Assembly (NCBI GenBank): GCA_964017195.1
Contig: OZ024898.1
Location: 6,885,294 to 6,949,293 of the forward strand
Length of the DNA stretch: 64,000 bases
Source: Siderastrea radians
Lineage: Eukaryota; Cnidaria; Anthozoa; Scleractinia; Rhizangiidae
Direction: 5' to 3'
The translations under genes and the position numbers were made by a program. Each line of letters opens with the position of its first letter. The first letter of the stretch is position 1. This document shows, in pieces, positions 54,289 through 63,935 of the stretch. The notes beneath the pieces are model-generated. The model worked only from the letters and a program-made list of their open reading frames with translations. It was not told the DNA's origin and did no database searches.

Positions 54289-55038
54289 TTAATGGATTAA
54301 ATATATTGCTACAATCACTACCAGGACAGAAATTGTTAGAAAAACTTTTCTCTGTATTTCCCATTTCACCTGACGGCCAAATCTTGTAACCGACAGGGCC
54401 GCAATTGTTTTAACTAATTCTCCTTTGACATTTTCATGTGGGAAGGCAGCTGCTGGAACCTCGCACCCCAAGAAATCACAGAGCGGTTTCCATCCTTGCT
54501 GTACATTGTACACCAACAGCTTGTCACGGGAAACAATGGACTTTACACGGTGGTTGTGGATACGATATCGCTTTCTGAAAACACAAGTGGACTCTGTGTT
54601 ACCACGATATCCAAGAATAGACCCGCGGTGACAATCCAGAATGTAGGTAAATTTCCTTCTTGTTGGGGACAACAGATTTATCATATTATTGTATAAGATG
54701 CAGATTAATGAAGCCTGTGCCTGTGATATTTCAAGGTGTTTTACCAAACTTTTTACCCAGGAATCCTCGTCTCGTTCGCTTAGAATCACTTTACAGTCTG
54801 GAAAAGCTTCCAGTATTTCCTCCCAGAAAAAGTTTCCGGGTATATCCACGACTGCATCAGCATTTTGGTAGATACGACGTGCATCTGGTTTGACGCCATT
54901 TTGAAAAACATCGAGCCAGTGATCCAGAAAGTCAAAGGTTTGCTCTTCCCAGTCAAAGACCGTGAATCCAAGATGTCGTAAAGCTTTGGTGATTGATTTA
55001 GTACCAGTTTTTGGCATTCCTGCACAAATAAGTTTCAT
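54289..55038 (-). CDS. Sulfotransferase-like P-loop protein, single exon, membrane-anchored
   Basis: This is an intact 249-residue frame. The N-terminus MKLICAGMPKTGTKSITKAL is the 5'-phosphosulfate-binding loop of the PAPS-dependent sulfotransferase superfamily, of the kind grouped as Sulfotransfer_4. FPDCKVILSERDEDSWVKSL matches the 3'-phosphate-binding (RDP/SWxxS) region. NVQQGWKPLCDFLGCEVP is the conserved segment before PxxN, and FPHENVKGE follows it. A C-terminal transmembrane helix (FLTISVLVVIVAIYLI) ends the protein, giving a likely C-terminal membrane anchor. No introns are seen, so a retrocopy origin is possible. The substrate is unknown. A decayed partial copy is at 59.19 kb. Confidence 0.85.
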   Translation of the reverse strand: MKLICAGMPKTGTKSITKALRHLGFTVFDWEEQTFDFLDHWLDVFQNGVKPDARRIYQNADAVVDIPGNFFWEEILEAFPDCKVILSERDEDSWVKSLVKHLEISQAQASLICILYNNMINLLSPTRRKFTYILDCHRGSILGYRGNTESTCVFRKRYRIHNHRVKSIVSRDKLLVYNVQQGWKPLCDFLGCEVPAAAFPHENVKGELVKTIAALSVTRFGRQVKWEIQRKVFLTISVLVVIVAIYLIH

Positions 55039-55149
55039 GATTAATGTAAATAGGGCTATAAAATAAACAAAGTAGACGAAACGAGTTCCTTGTCACGCGC
55101 AGATGTCCATGATCACGCGAATGTCACGCTTGAGAAGAATCTCATCCCC

Positions 55150-56325
55150 AGGGTCTTCTCGGCTAATTGGGACTTGGAGAAGTCTAGGACTGAGAAAAAA
55201 TTGGTAAATTTTTTGTTTGAGCAGATGAGACTCATACGATGTAGGATTTTGGGAATGACAAAGGTTTTAATTACCTGTATTTTACCAAGTGACGTGAGAC
55301 ATCTCCAGCTCCAACTGTTTGGTGTCTTTTTTAAGGATTTGATCATGAAGTCCAAATTTAATCTTGGAAAAGCGCATAATCATAGGTGAAATGTATCCTC
55401 AAGATTTTGACTGCTTTGGAGATGTGCTCCACACATAAATCCTCTGCAGTGACCCTCGAAGATCCTAGATTCATAACTTCTGTCTTTTGTTTATTCATTT
55501 TCAAGCCGGAGTACGCACCAAATATGTGTAAGGTATTAGAAAGCTGATTAAAAGATTCCTTGTCTCTAAGAAAGACCGTTAAATCATCCGTAAAGATGAC
55601 TAATTTCATTTCTTGATTGTCAATTTTGGTTCCTCCTATTTTTGAATCATTTCTGATATTGATGGCTAGTGTCTCTGAGTACAAGAATAAAAACATAAGG
55701 AGAGAGAGGATTACCTTGACGAACCCCTCGAGAGAGTTTGAAGGGCTGAGTCGGGAAGCCGTTGTTCAAGACACTGCTAGATATATCCGAGTAAAATGTA
55801 GTAATCCAGGCAATAAAGGATGGCCCAAAGTTAAATTTCTCGAGGGTCTTTTTAAGATAATTTCAGTTGACAGAATCAAAAGCATTCTCAAAGTCTATTG
55901 CTACTAATAGAGAGCTTATGTTACTTGAAGATGTTAGAGAAATAATATCGTCAATCGTACGTACTGCTTCAAAAACTGTTCTCCCTCTGACGTAACACCT
56001 TTTCCAGTCTCTTAGCAATTGCCTTAGTCCTTATTTTAACGTCAACTTTAATAAACAATTATTGGATGAGGTTTTTGCGATATCCGGAATAATTAAGGTC
56101 GAGGTAACTGTTATCAGCCGAAGCCGGAGGCTGAGGCTGATAACACTTACCGATCTCGATCTTTTTTCTCTACGAGGACAATAACTGCTTGCTTTTGTAA
56201 GAATGAAAGCTCTCCATGTTCGTAAGAATAATTTAAGCTTTTTACAAACATTTCACCAAGAACGGGCCAGAAACTGCTGTAGAATTCGATAGTGAGGCCA
56301 TCGTTTCCACGTGTCTTACTGTTTT
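55150..56325 (-). pseudogene. L1/Tx1-like LINE reverse transcriptase fragment
   Basis: Read on the minus strand: NDGLTIEFYSSFWPVLGEM, then FLQKQAVIVLVEKK, a break, then VAIDFENAFDSVNWNYLKK, KLSRGVRQGNPLS, KLVIFTDDLTVFLRDKE (FTDDL in place of the usual FADDL), and GLKMNKQKTEVMNLG. These are fingers and palm motifs of L1-type reverse transcriptases. Frame breaks occur near 55696, in the zone 55900-56060, and at a palindromic insertion around 56060-56160. Both the endonuclease and the 3' end are missing. Confidence 0.82.
56060..56160. repeat. Palindromic insertion within the LINE fragment
   Basis: GTTATCAGCCGAAGCC is mirrored by GGCTGAGGCTGATAAC around a short centre (56109-56143). The outer words GGTCGAGGTAAC and CGATCTCGATC flank it. 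It sits where the reverse transcriptase reading frame is broken. Confidence 0.6.
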
Positions 56326-56552
56326 GAAAAGTGGCGTCGCCAAACGACGTCTATTTCTTTCTCTGGCAGGTTTATTTTATCATGCAAGAACTAATTACAG
56401 ACTGGATGACACTTATTCAAGCTAATTGCAGAAGAAAAGAAAGGTGGCCTTTTCAAAAAACGCGAAGTAAAATCCTAGGTCGTGTTCTATTGGGAACAAC
56501 CGTTTCAACCAAACTGGATTTGCTTGAAACAGTTAAGGTTGAGTTTTATAAT

Positions 56553-57709
56553 TCTGCGAGCCAGCGAGCCATGCGAGCCATGCGAGTCACGGTGCGAGCC
56601 ACGCGAGTCATGCGAGCCATGCGAGCCACGCGAGCCACCGAACATCTACAAAAATAAATTCATTGACAAACACGGCATCAAAGCAATCGTTTCAGACTGA
56701 TAAAAACCTAAGCAACCTTTCCCATCTTCAGAATGAAATCGAACAAAAATGGCCATAACAAATCAACTACTTACATCGAACTGATGATTATTCAGGTACT
56801 CAAAGATGAGAGAGGTCAATGTTGAGGCACTAAATCCGATTTGAAACGAAGCGGCGTGGTAGAAACATTTGCCGTCAGCTGGTGGGTCGAATGCGATCTC
56901 AAATCCAGCCTCTGCCACTCTAGTGGCGAGTTTTGAAGAAACACTTGTCTGAGGAAAGAGGCAACCACCCCCTGATGCGACAGTCAGCCTACTGTCAGAG
57001 TTCTGGTAAATTTGATTCACTAAAGAGCAAACCTGTTAAATTACGCGATTTACTTACCATTCTTGTCGCCAATACACGAAGTTCGAACTGAAGTGCGCTG
57101 TTCTCTTTTTTCGTGAATGATTTTCCACGTGGATAGCAATGAGTGACAGCTGTCATTGGATACCCATTCGAGTAGCGCAGCGGTGGAGCCGTATGTTTCA
57201 TTCTCTCAGAATAAAAAATGATGTCTTGAACTTCAATAAATTTTATCGAATTGTTTTCAATATTTTTGGCGGATATTGAGCGATTTTAAAAGACAAAAAT
57301 TTTTTTCTTTAAATAACAAAGAAACAAAGGACAAGGAAAACATCGCCCAATTGAGCCATCACGAGGAGCATTGTAGCCTCCCACGCAGTCGTTTTTAGGC
57401 TAGGAGCATTGTAGAGTATTTCATACTTCGCGCGCCAGCAACAGGGAAAGAGAGAGGACCCTGGGAGCGAGGTAACTCTGTTTACAAGATGGCGGCTAGG
57501 CAATAATACAGCGAAAGTCGCAGGTAAAACTCCAGGTGCGGGATGTTTGCTGGTGGAATAATCGACGACCTCCCCGACCAATTGAAGAAAAACGGAATTA
57601 CTCACAAATGGCTCACAGACATGGCTCGCATGACTCGCATGACTCGCATGGCTCGCATGACTCGCATGAATCGCACCGTGGCTCGCGTGGCTCGCTGGCT
57701 CGCAGATTT
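56553..57709. mobile_element. 1.16-kb unit framed by inverted arrays of a 9-bp repeat
   Basis: The left array (56553-56640) starts TCTGCGAGCCAGCGAGCCA and repeats GCGAGCCAT or GCGAGTCAT about nine times. The right array (57617-57709) is its reverse complement, also about nine units, and ends at the same outer sequence. Each array has one longer unit with CGGT. Between the arrays lies an OTU-domain gene fragment on the minus strand. This looks like a DNA element with subterminal repeats as TIRs, but a target duplication is not visible. Confidence 0.6.
56775..57201 (-). CDS. OTU-family cysteine protease fragment (N-terminal, 2 exons)
   Basis: Exon 1 (57201-57058) starts MKHTAPPLRY and ends ...RVLATRM at a GTAAGT donor. 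Exon 2 ends at 56775 before another GTAAGT. It contains PPADGKCFYHAASFQIG, the OTU catalytic motif DGxCFYHA with its cysteine, then TLTSLIFEYLNNHQFDV. The acceptor is either 57032 (a 25-nt intron, too short for normal splicing) or 57002 (55 nt). Both keep the same frame. The histidine-bearing C-terminal part of the OTU fold is absent to the left, so the gene is partial or continues in an exon I cannot see. OTU domains are deubiquitinases, and some occur in transposons. Confidence 0.6.
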
Positions 57710-57872
57710 GGTAGACCCGTTAAGGTCCCCGAATAGAACACTTTTTCAACCGTTTTTGGTTTACATGCACGCAGTTGTGGCTGGGCATAGTCATTTCCAG
57801 ACTTCCTCAACTTCCTCTGCCAAGGTTGGCAAGACGGGGAAACGCCAACTTGTTGCCTCGGTTGTCTTTTAA
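57543..57872 (+). CDS. Uncertain ORF running through the right 9-bp array
   Basis: This is a 109-codon frame, MFAGGIIDDLPDQLKKNG..., which reads the array as a (M-A/T-R)n repeat and continues beyond it. The non-repeat start looks protein-like, and GATGGCGGC upstream (57488) resembles a promoter-proximal motif. It could equally be a chance frame, and no family is recognised. Confidence 0.25.
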   Translation: MFAGGIIDDLPDQLKKNGITHKWLTDMARMTRMTRMARMTRMNRTVARVARWLADLVDPLRSPNRTLFQPFLVYMHAVVAGHSHFQTSSTSSAKVGKTGKRQLVASVVF

Positions 57873-58033
57873 GAACTGTTAGAAGAATTGGTTCTGCCAC
57901 ATTCTGAATCGGTCGATGAAATGTGAAATACAGAGAAACGTTTTTGTAGCCATTTCTGTTAGCTGCTTCACGCGTGAAGCAAAGGAAATAGGAGACGTTT
58001 GCACGCAGGCTAGTCCCACTGCACCAGGCACTC

Positions 58034-58532
58034 CAGACCTGCCAACCTGCTGGAACTGAAAATCTGGAGAATTTGAAAAAGCGGTAGCCCAAAAACCTGG
58101 AGAACACAGAAAAAACCTGGAGATTCATATAATCATAAAGAGATGTAGCGTGCCAGTGCTATGTTGTTTTTGAATCAGCCAGAAAAAGGGCAGTTGGTGC
58201 CGATCGTCAGGCCAGGAGATCAGTTGCGTCAACCTTGTGACCACATGTGGGGCATAACTTATAATAAATCGGATAATTTTAAGGCTGTGCGATCAGCGTG
58301 GAGAAGTATTGCACGATTATTTTAGAATTTATACTTTATAGAGATTGAAAGAATCGTCTGAAATAACAATGAATTTTCTGGAAGTTGGCAAATTTCTTTA
58401 ATAGTTTTTGTTTTGTTTTTTTAACTTAATCATGTCAGTTTGCCGTGAGAACATCGCAACTCACCGGGATACCGGGGGATCTTCGTCAAAACCGGGAGTC
58501 CTCCAGCGGGACCGGGGGACTTGGCAGGTCTG
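58034..58532. mobile_element. hAT-like non-autonomous element (~500 bp)
   Basis: The left end CAGACCTGCCAA is mirrored by TTGGCAGGTCTG. AGGCACTC and AGGCAGGA flank it (five of eight bases agree, a possible decayed duplication). Inner words AACCTGGAGA and ACCGGG recur. It is non-coding. Confidence 0.65.
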
Positions 58533-59187
58533 AGGCAGGACACCTGTAATTGAAGTTTTCAGTTAAGCCTCGAGAAATAAGGTAGCTTAGTACAGCATAC
58601 ATAAGGACACGAACTGAATATATGCAGAGCCACAAGAGGTAACTGAAGGAACTCGTACGTGTATTATGTACACACCACCTTAGCCTATCTAAAAGGAAAA
58701 ACTACCCCAATGTTATTGATGGGACCTCAAACCTTGTGAGTACTCTGGGTGGGTGGTGGCCTGGGGAAGCTCATTCCACTCCATCAGGCAGAACACAAGA
58801 AATTAAAATTTTCTAACTTTATTTATTCACAAAACAAAGTCCCGCTTCGGTTTTACCACTTCTACTAACTAAAAACAGGTTGTTAATTGTCAACAATTGA
58901 CCCCTATATCACTATTGCGCAGTGCAAAGTCTTTCAGTACTCAGTTGTTTTTATTTTTATTACCAAAATTGCGAGAAAAGATTTCGCTTCCAGTGTCAGT
59001 TCTGTAAGGGGACTTTTGTTATAATCAAAAATAACCAAAGATGACCAAAAATGCAGCTACTGTTAGACTGCGAGCAGTCGTCCTATTTTCCTCAGATCCT
59101 ACGCGCGAGTGGAAATGAATAAATTATGCAAAATAATGGTAAAAATGAGAGGGGATGGCAGCTGCAATAACCACGATAACACAATAC

Positions 59188-59450
59188 CATTTCCCTGTAT
59201 TTCGCATTTCACCAGGGGGCCAATTCTTGTCTCTGACAAGACATTTACCGGTAAGCTATTTCACATTTGATATTTTCATGTGGGAAGGCAACTGATGGAA
59301 CCGCGCACCCCAAGAAATCACAGAGCGGTGTCCAACCTTGTTGCACATCGTACACCAACAGCTTGTCATGGGAAAGAATAGACTTTACAGAGTAGTTGTG
59401 GATACGATGTTACTTCACTGAAAAAACCTGTGGACTTGGAGGACATGGTA
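59188..59450 (-). pseudogene. Decayed partial copy of the sulfotransferase-like gene
   Basis: It is homologous to 54345-54600. ATTTTCATGTGGGAAGGCA, CACCCCAAGAAATCACAGAG, GTACACCAACAGCTTGTCA and GTTGTGGATACGAT are shared. It covers only the C-terminal third. The frame is broken by small indels and the transmembrane end has diverged. Homology fades after about 59450. Confidence 0.82.
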
Positions 59451-60220
59451 CTCATAAAGAAGTAGTTTTTTCTTTTGGACATCACATATGTATGCAAGCT
59501 GAATATCAGTATCTGATTCGCAATTAACAAAGGACTTTGTCAGTAAACACATTGCGAAGCTCCTTCTTTGTTTACTTTTTTGTTATGTAAAGTTTCTCAG
59601 TAAGAGCTATTTACATCAACCTGCCTGAAGAATTTTAACGGTGAAAAATCATGAATTTCTATATAATTTATTCTGCATATCAGTTTTCAGTAATCTAACG
59701 TGTAATCACGTATCGACACTTCATGGACACAGTTTCTTGGAACAAAGTTTATAGCACAATCGTGTCTCTTTCCCTCTCGGGAGAGTCTTCTAATGCACAA
59801 CCTTCATTCTTTTTATAGAACTTTTTTTCATCACAATGATAAAACTGCGATTGGCCAAAATTTTTTAGCCGACACATGTCGACACTGTAAATTGTGGTCT
59901 TTATCTTTTACCTTTTTTACAATAAGCTGTACACACCCGCTAAAAAAAATCAAAGAGAAATTAATAGCGTAGTTTGGTCTGAGTAAATGCACAGTCTAAC
60001 CAGGCCTGAAATGTTATCATAATATGCACAAATAATGATTATATCAAACCAGACCAGCTATCTCACGAAAAATTATTCACACTTTTTGGATTTGAAAGTT
60101 CAGTGATTGATCTCAGTACAAAATAATAGGCTTTCAATGGCAATTTCTCCTAAACAAAAACTCTGGCGCCTACCAGTGCTCTCTATGTACCCCCACAATG
60201 AGAAAACCTGCCCACGCGCC

Positions 60221-60299
60221 TGATGATGATGACAACGACGGTGATGGCGATGATGATGATGATGACAATGACGACGATGATGACGATGACGACGCCAAC

Positions 60300-60362
<63 letters not shown>
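60221..60362. repeat. (GAT)n microsatellite
   Basis: Imperfect GAT/GAC triplets followed by about 20 perfect GAT units at 60300-60362. The poly-His frame is a by-product. Confidence 0.95.
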
Positions 60363-60366
<4 letters not shown>

Positions 60367-61181
60367 TAAAACTGTAGCCGAGCTCAGTCTCGGTTCAAAC
60401 ATTAGAAGATCCTATGAAAAATGACCAGTGGACTAATTGGATCCAAGTAAAAGTGGAGGGTCTTTTGACGACTACTGACAGCATTTGTAACATTTAGTCT
60501 CTTTTTCGGGTCTTCTCTTACTTAGAGGGATGCACGGCTGGTGTTGAAATTCGCAGGGCTCGAAATTTACGGTCGCAAATTTGCTCCTTCAGTTTTTGGT
60601 CCATTTTCATAATAAACCCATTTTCTAGTCCTTGTTCGACCAAATTTACTCCTAAAATTTTGGACTTAGGGGCAGAATTGCTCCTGGAAAGAAAAAATAA
60701 TTTTGAGGCCTGGAAATTCGAAACACAAACTTCCTCATTTCTTTTTGTCGTCAGCAGTAAATTAATAAATTAAGGAGGAAATTGACCATGGCAACAGATG
60801 GTATCCACGAAACAGCCCGAACCGGCCGCAATCGGCATTCCGGAAACTCTACGTAAAAGGAGGAAAATGGCCGGAAAAAAGCACAAAACAACAGCCCCGA
60901 CTACAAATACAGTTGTCTTGGGTGCTTTGTCCTGTTTCAGAAATCTCCACACGTCTTCTTGCGACACCTGTCGAGCTTTTGACAATTTTTTTGTGCCGTA
61001 GGGTTTCAAGGTACAAAACCACGTATAAACAAGAAGCAATGAAAACGAAACAAGAAAAAAGAAAAAGTGCTAAAAATAAAAAGGGGATTTTACTTCTGGT
61101 TTGTTGTATAACTCCAAGTATCTCGAGGGAAAAAGCTGAGATCTAACATGAAATCACCACCACAATAACACTTTTGAAATT

Positions 61182-61375
61182 ATGAATATATGAAATTCAT
61201 ATATTTGAACTGCGGAATGAAGAAATAAATGTAAAGAAGATCCTCGCAGTTATTAACGCAACTTATGCAGTTGCGAAAAGAAAGCCTGAAAAAATCAGGC
61301 TTGCCGGGATTCGTACCCTGACCTCTGCGATACCGGTGCAGCGCTCTAACCAAATGAGCTAACAAGCCAACTGGG
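61182..61375 (-). mobile_element. tRNA-derived SINE, complete
   Basis: The minus-strand head is tRNA-like: TTAGCTCATTTGGTTAGAGC (A box) and, about 35 bp on, GTCAGGGTACGAATCCC (B box with one change from GGTTCGAATCC). Next comes a GCCTGATTTTTTCAGGC hairpin, a GCAACTGCATAAGTTGC hairpin, and the tail with ATTCCGCAGTTCAAATATAT. Pol III transcription and LINE-driven mobility are expected for this class. A similar tRNA gene could exist elsewhere. Here the SINE tail shows that it is not a functional tRNA gene. Confidence 0.85.
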
Positions 61376-61423
61376 AGTTGGTCATTAAATTGGTTCGAAA
61401 TATACCCGGGAAAGATGAAGATG

Positions 61424-61639
61424 AAATTATGAATATATGAAATTCTTATATTTGAACTGCGGAATGAAGAAATAAATGTAAAGAAGATCCTCGCAGTTAT
61501 TAACGCAACTTATGCAGTTGCGAAAAGAAAGCCTGAAAAAACCAGGCTTGCCGGCAAGCCTGATTTTTTTCAAGCTTTCTTTTCGCAACTGCATAAGTTG
61601 CGTTAATAACTGCGAGGATCTTCTTTACATTTAATAGCA
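61424..61639. mobile_element. SINE tail pair forming a near-perfect palindrome
   Basis: A SINE tail on the minus strand (61424-61553) faces its mirror copy (61554-61633). The arms of about 80 bp are complementary with only a few mismatches, and the centre is TTGCCGGCAA at about 61553. The right arm joins directly to the truncated GPCR gene at 61634-61640. Confidence 0.85.
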
Positions 61640-62166
61640 CTTTTCTTGTTAACAATTTTGGGGTAATGCATAGTAAATTTGATCGCGACAAGTCTTCCGC
61701 AGGTTACTAGAGTTAGATGAAGATAGGAACAAAAAGACACTGTTCGTAGAGAAGATTTGTGAAAAAGATGAAATGTTTCATGATTGGCCGTACCAAGTAA
61801 ATGGGATATTTGTTGCAAGATAAACGATGACTGCACTATAAGACCAGTTAATGCGTCAGTCGCCTCTAAACAGGCCAGCAAGATGTTGGCGTTGCTCTGA
61901 AGACTTGGTCTTCTTTTCACGGCCATTATCAACGACACGTTGAGGAGAACTGTGAAGGGACAAGTCATGCTGTTGATGACGGATGGTGATGATGGAATTA
62001 ACCTCAAACGGTACATTTTATTTGTCGCGTCGCTTTCCAGCAGGTTAGCTGAAACATTCCAGGTAACGTTAGCAAAACTTAAGTCCAAAGAGCTTGTCAT
62101 GCTTAAAGATGGCAGAAAACTTTCCAAGTTTATTTGGAAATTGTGACCTAACAAAAACTTATTCAC
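61634..62166 (-). pseudogene. Class A GPCR, truncated after TM3
   Basis: A single frame begins MNKFLLGHNFQINLE and has an N-terminal region with Asn-rich motifs. TM1 is SMTCPFTVLLNVSLIMAV, followed by KRRPSLQSNANILLACLEAT with the TM2 aspartate (TDALTGLIVQ). TM3 ends VTCGRLVAIKFTMHYPKIV. The usual (D/E)RY at the end of TM3 reads GRL here. The frame then enters the SINE palindrome and stops, so TM4-TM7 are lost. This is an orphan cnidarian rhodopsin-type receptor of unknown ligand, almost certainly a pseudogene or gene fragment. Confidence 0.8.
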
Positions 62167-62169
62167 TTA

Positions 62170-63171
62170 CAATTGTGAACTTTTCAACTGAGCAGATGAA
62201 TACATGCGACTTATGGAAACCGGCCATTCGATGGTACTTCATCATTTCCTGTGAAAGGAAACCCTGTGGAAGGAAACCCTGAGTACGTTGCAAAACTTTC
62301 GTAACTGCGGTACTTAAAAAAGTAAGTATTTGGGTTTATATAATGCCTTCGAGTTAATGGAAACCGACGCACTCAGTTGTCAATCTTTTGAGATTGGTTT
62401 CATTATCAAAACCAAATCAGAAAACTTTTCTTACTAAGCAGTGCGTTTACACCCTTTACTCCTTCTGTTGGTTTAGAGTTAACAATCAAGTGATTGAGTA
62501 ATTTGTAAATTTCAGAAGTTTCTAAATAACAGGTGAAGTATATCTACAAAGGTCCATTTTTCGTGAAATAAGAAGGTGCTGTGAAGTGTATTTGTAAGTG
62601 AGTCACATATTAAATTTTAACTTTTGGTGAGCTCACTGAAAAGGTGTAAAAAGGTTAATACATAAGCTTAATCTACGAATTTTCTTTCAAGCCGCTCACA
62701 AATACTTTTCTTTGTTCTAAACCAAACTGGCCCAGATTAAACAACTTAAGAATCTTACATGGCTTAATCTTCTGCCAATCTGTGCTTGAATTTTGTGTGC
62801 CTCCTTTGTTACGTTCATTTGTTCGTCTGTTCATTTCGGCTATCGTTCGGTCGTGTGGGTCATCCATTCATTCGCTTTGGCCTTGGATCCCTTTCATTTC
62901 TTTGGTTTGAGTTACTCAGCTTTTGGAATGTTTTGTTTTCTAACGGCCTTGCGTTTGTTTGTTTGCCCATCGGCTGTTGGGTGTCATCTTGTTCATTCGT
63001 TCATTTGTTCGACTAAGTGCGGGCTTGCTGATTTGGTGCATATTGGAGTGGAGATTTCTGCTTTGAACCGATTTACAACCCTAAACTAAACAAATTAAAA
63101 TGGTATTAAAACATTGAGAAATAGTGTCCATTGTTTTAATACTTATACAGCAATACTATAGAGAAGGACTA
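62170..63171. other. Upstream/intergenic stretch, no gene recognised
   Basis: This may include the 5' region of the GPCR fragment. TTCATTYGTTCG-like low-complexity words occur at 62810-63020. No TIR pair or conserved frame was found. Confidence 0.5.
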
Positions 63172-63275
63172 GCAGGGTCATGGGTCCGACTCCCGTTCAG
63201 GCCTGAATGATTCAGGTTTCCTTTTTGCGACTGCTTAAGCTGCGTACCGTAACTGCGAGGGTCTTCCGTGTATTA
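63172..63275 (+). mobile_element. SINE fragment, plus orientation
   Basis: A B-box-like GGGTCCGACTCCCG is followed by GCCTGAATGATTCAGG and GCGACTGCTTAAGCTGCG, with AACTGCGAGGGTCTTC. This is the same family as the 61.2-kb SINE, lacking the 5' half of the tRNA head and the distal tail. Confidence 0.75.
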
Positions 63276-63524
63276 AAAAGGATTTTTTAACAAAATAAAA
63301 AACAAAAATAAAAACAACTTGTCGTTGATGATGTTGCTGATCCTATTTTATTTTCGCTAAATCTTCAATAACATACAGTTTCTTGCACGCCATGCCAGTT
63401 TTCGAAAATGTTCCAGTGTGTCAGTATTGTTCTAAGGCGTGCATAAGAGTAGCATATGTTTTATAAACGCTATATAGCAATTGAAAAAATCTACGAGCGC
63501 ACTAGAAGCTTTCTTCAATGACAT

Positions 63525-63820
63525 GTCTTTGGTCTGATAATGGACACCCCCTCCCGGAAAGGCAGCAATAGTTGCTCCACTCTTGAATCGTTTTTAACCA
63601 TCTGGTTAAAGTCGTGTAAGGCCTGCCTTCTCGAGTCTCCATCATTATAGAGTAGCGCACATAAGGAGTTGTCGGCCATGATGAACCCGGAAGGTGTAAG
63701 CATCTCGAGAGCGAGTTTGTAGTAAGAAATGTATTGATCCTTAGATGCGTCTAAGAACACAAGATCGAACTTCTCACCCGCGTCTTTCAGCTCGCGCATG
63801 ACTTCAACTGCATCTCCAAC
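63525..63820 (-). CDS. COMTD1: COMTD1-like O-methyltransferase, last exon (copy 2; upstream exons beyond window)
   Basis: Acceptor CAG|GTTGGAGATGC. The exon reads VGDAVEVMRELKDAGEKFDL, VFLDASKDQYISYYKLALEM, then TPSGFIMADNSLCALLYNDG and GVSIIRPKTCH followed by TGA. It differs from copy 1 at only a few residues: ADNS here is the usual form of the segment where copy 1 has AGNF. The preceding exon should lie right of 64000. Expected reaction: SAM-dependent, metal-requiring transfer of a methyl group to a hydroxyl; the substrate is unknown. Confidence 0.82.
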
Positions 63821-63837
63821 CTGCAAACGTACCAAAA

Positions 63838-63935
63838 TAGAATGAATGAATGAATGAGTGAGTGAGTGAGTGAGTGAATGAATGGACGAATGAGTTGATG
63901 ACTGAAGGAATGAAGGAAGGAAGCACGCAAGAAAG
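63838..63935. repeat. (GAAT/GAGT)n simple repeat in the COMTD1-like intron
   Basis: Tandem GAATGAATG, then GAGTGAGTG, then GGAAGGAAGG words begin about 18 bp from the exon. The equivalent intron of copy 1 is also repeat-rich. Confidence 0.85.

Noticed and set aside
57613..58128. 171-codon cysteine-rich minus-strand protein
   Set aside because: The Cys/Glu/Pro-rich end is only the 9-bp array read in another frame, and the rest has no recognisable family or splice context.
60100..60402. Poly-histidine protein
   Set aside because: Translation of a GAT microsatellite; no surrounding coding evidence.
61296..61373. Functional tRNA gene on the minus strand
   Set aside because: A and B boxes are present, but the sequence continues into the SINE-specific hairpins and tail and the B box is altered, so it is the head of a SINE.
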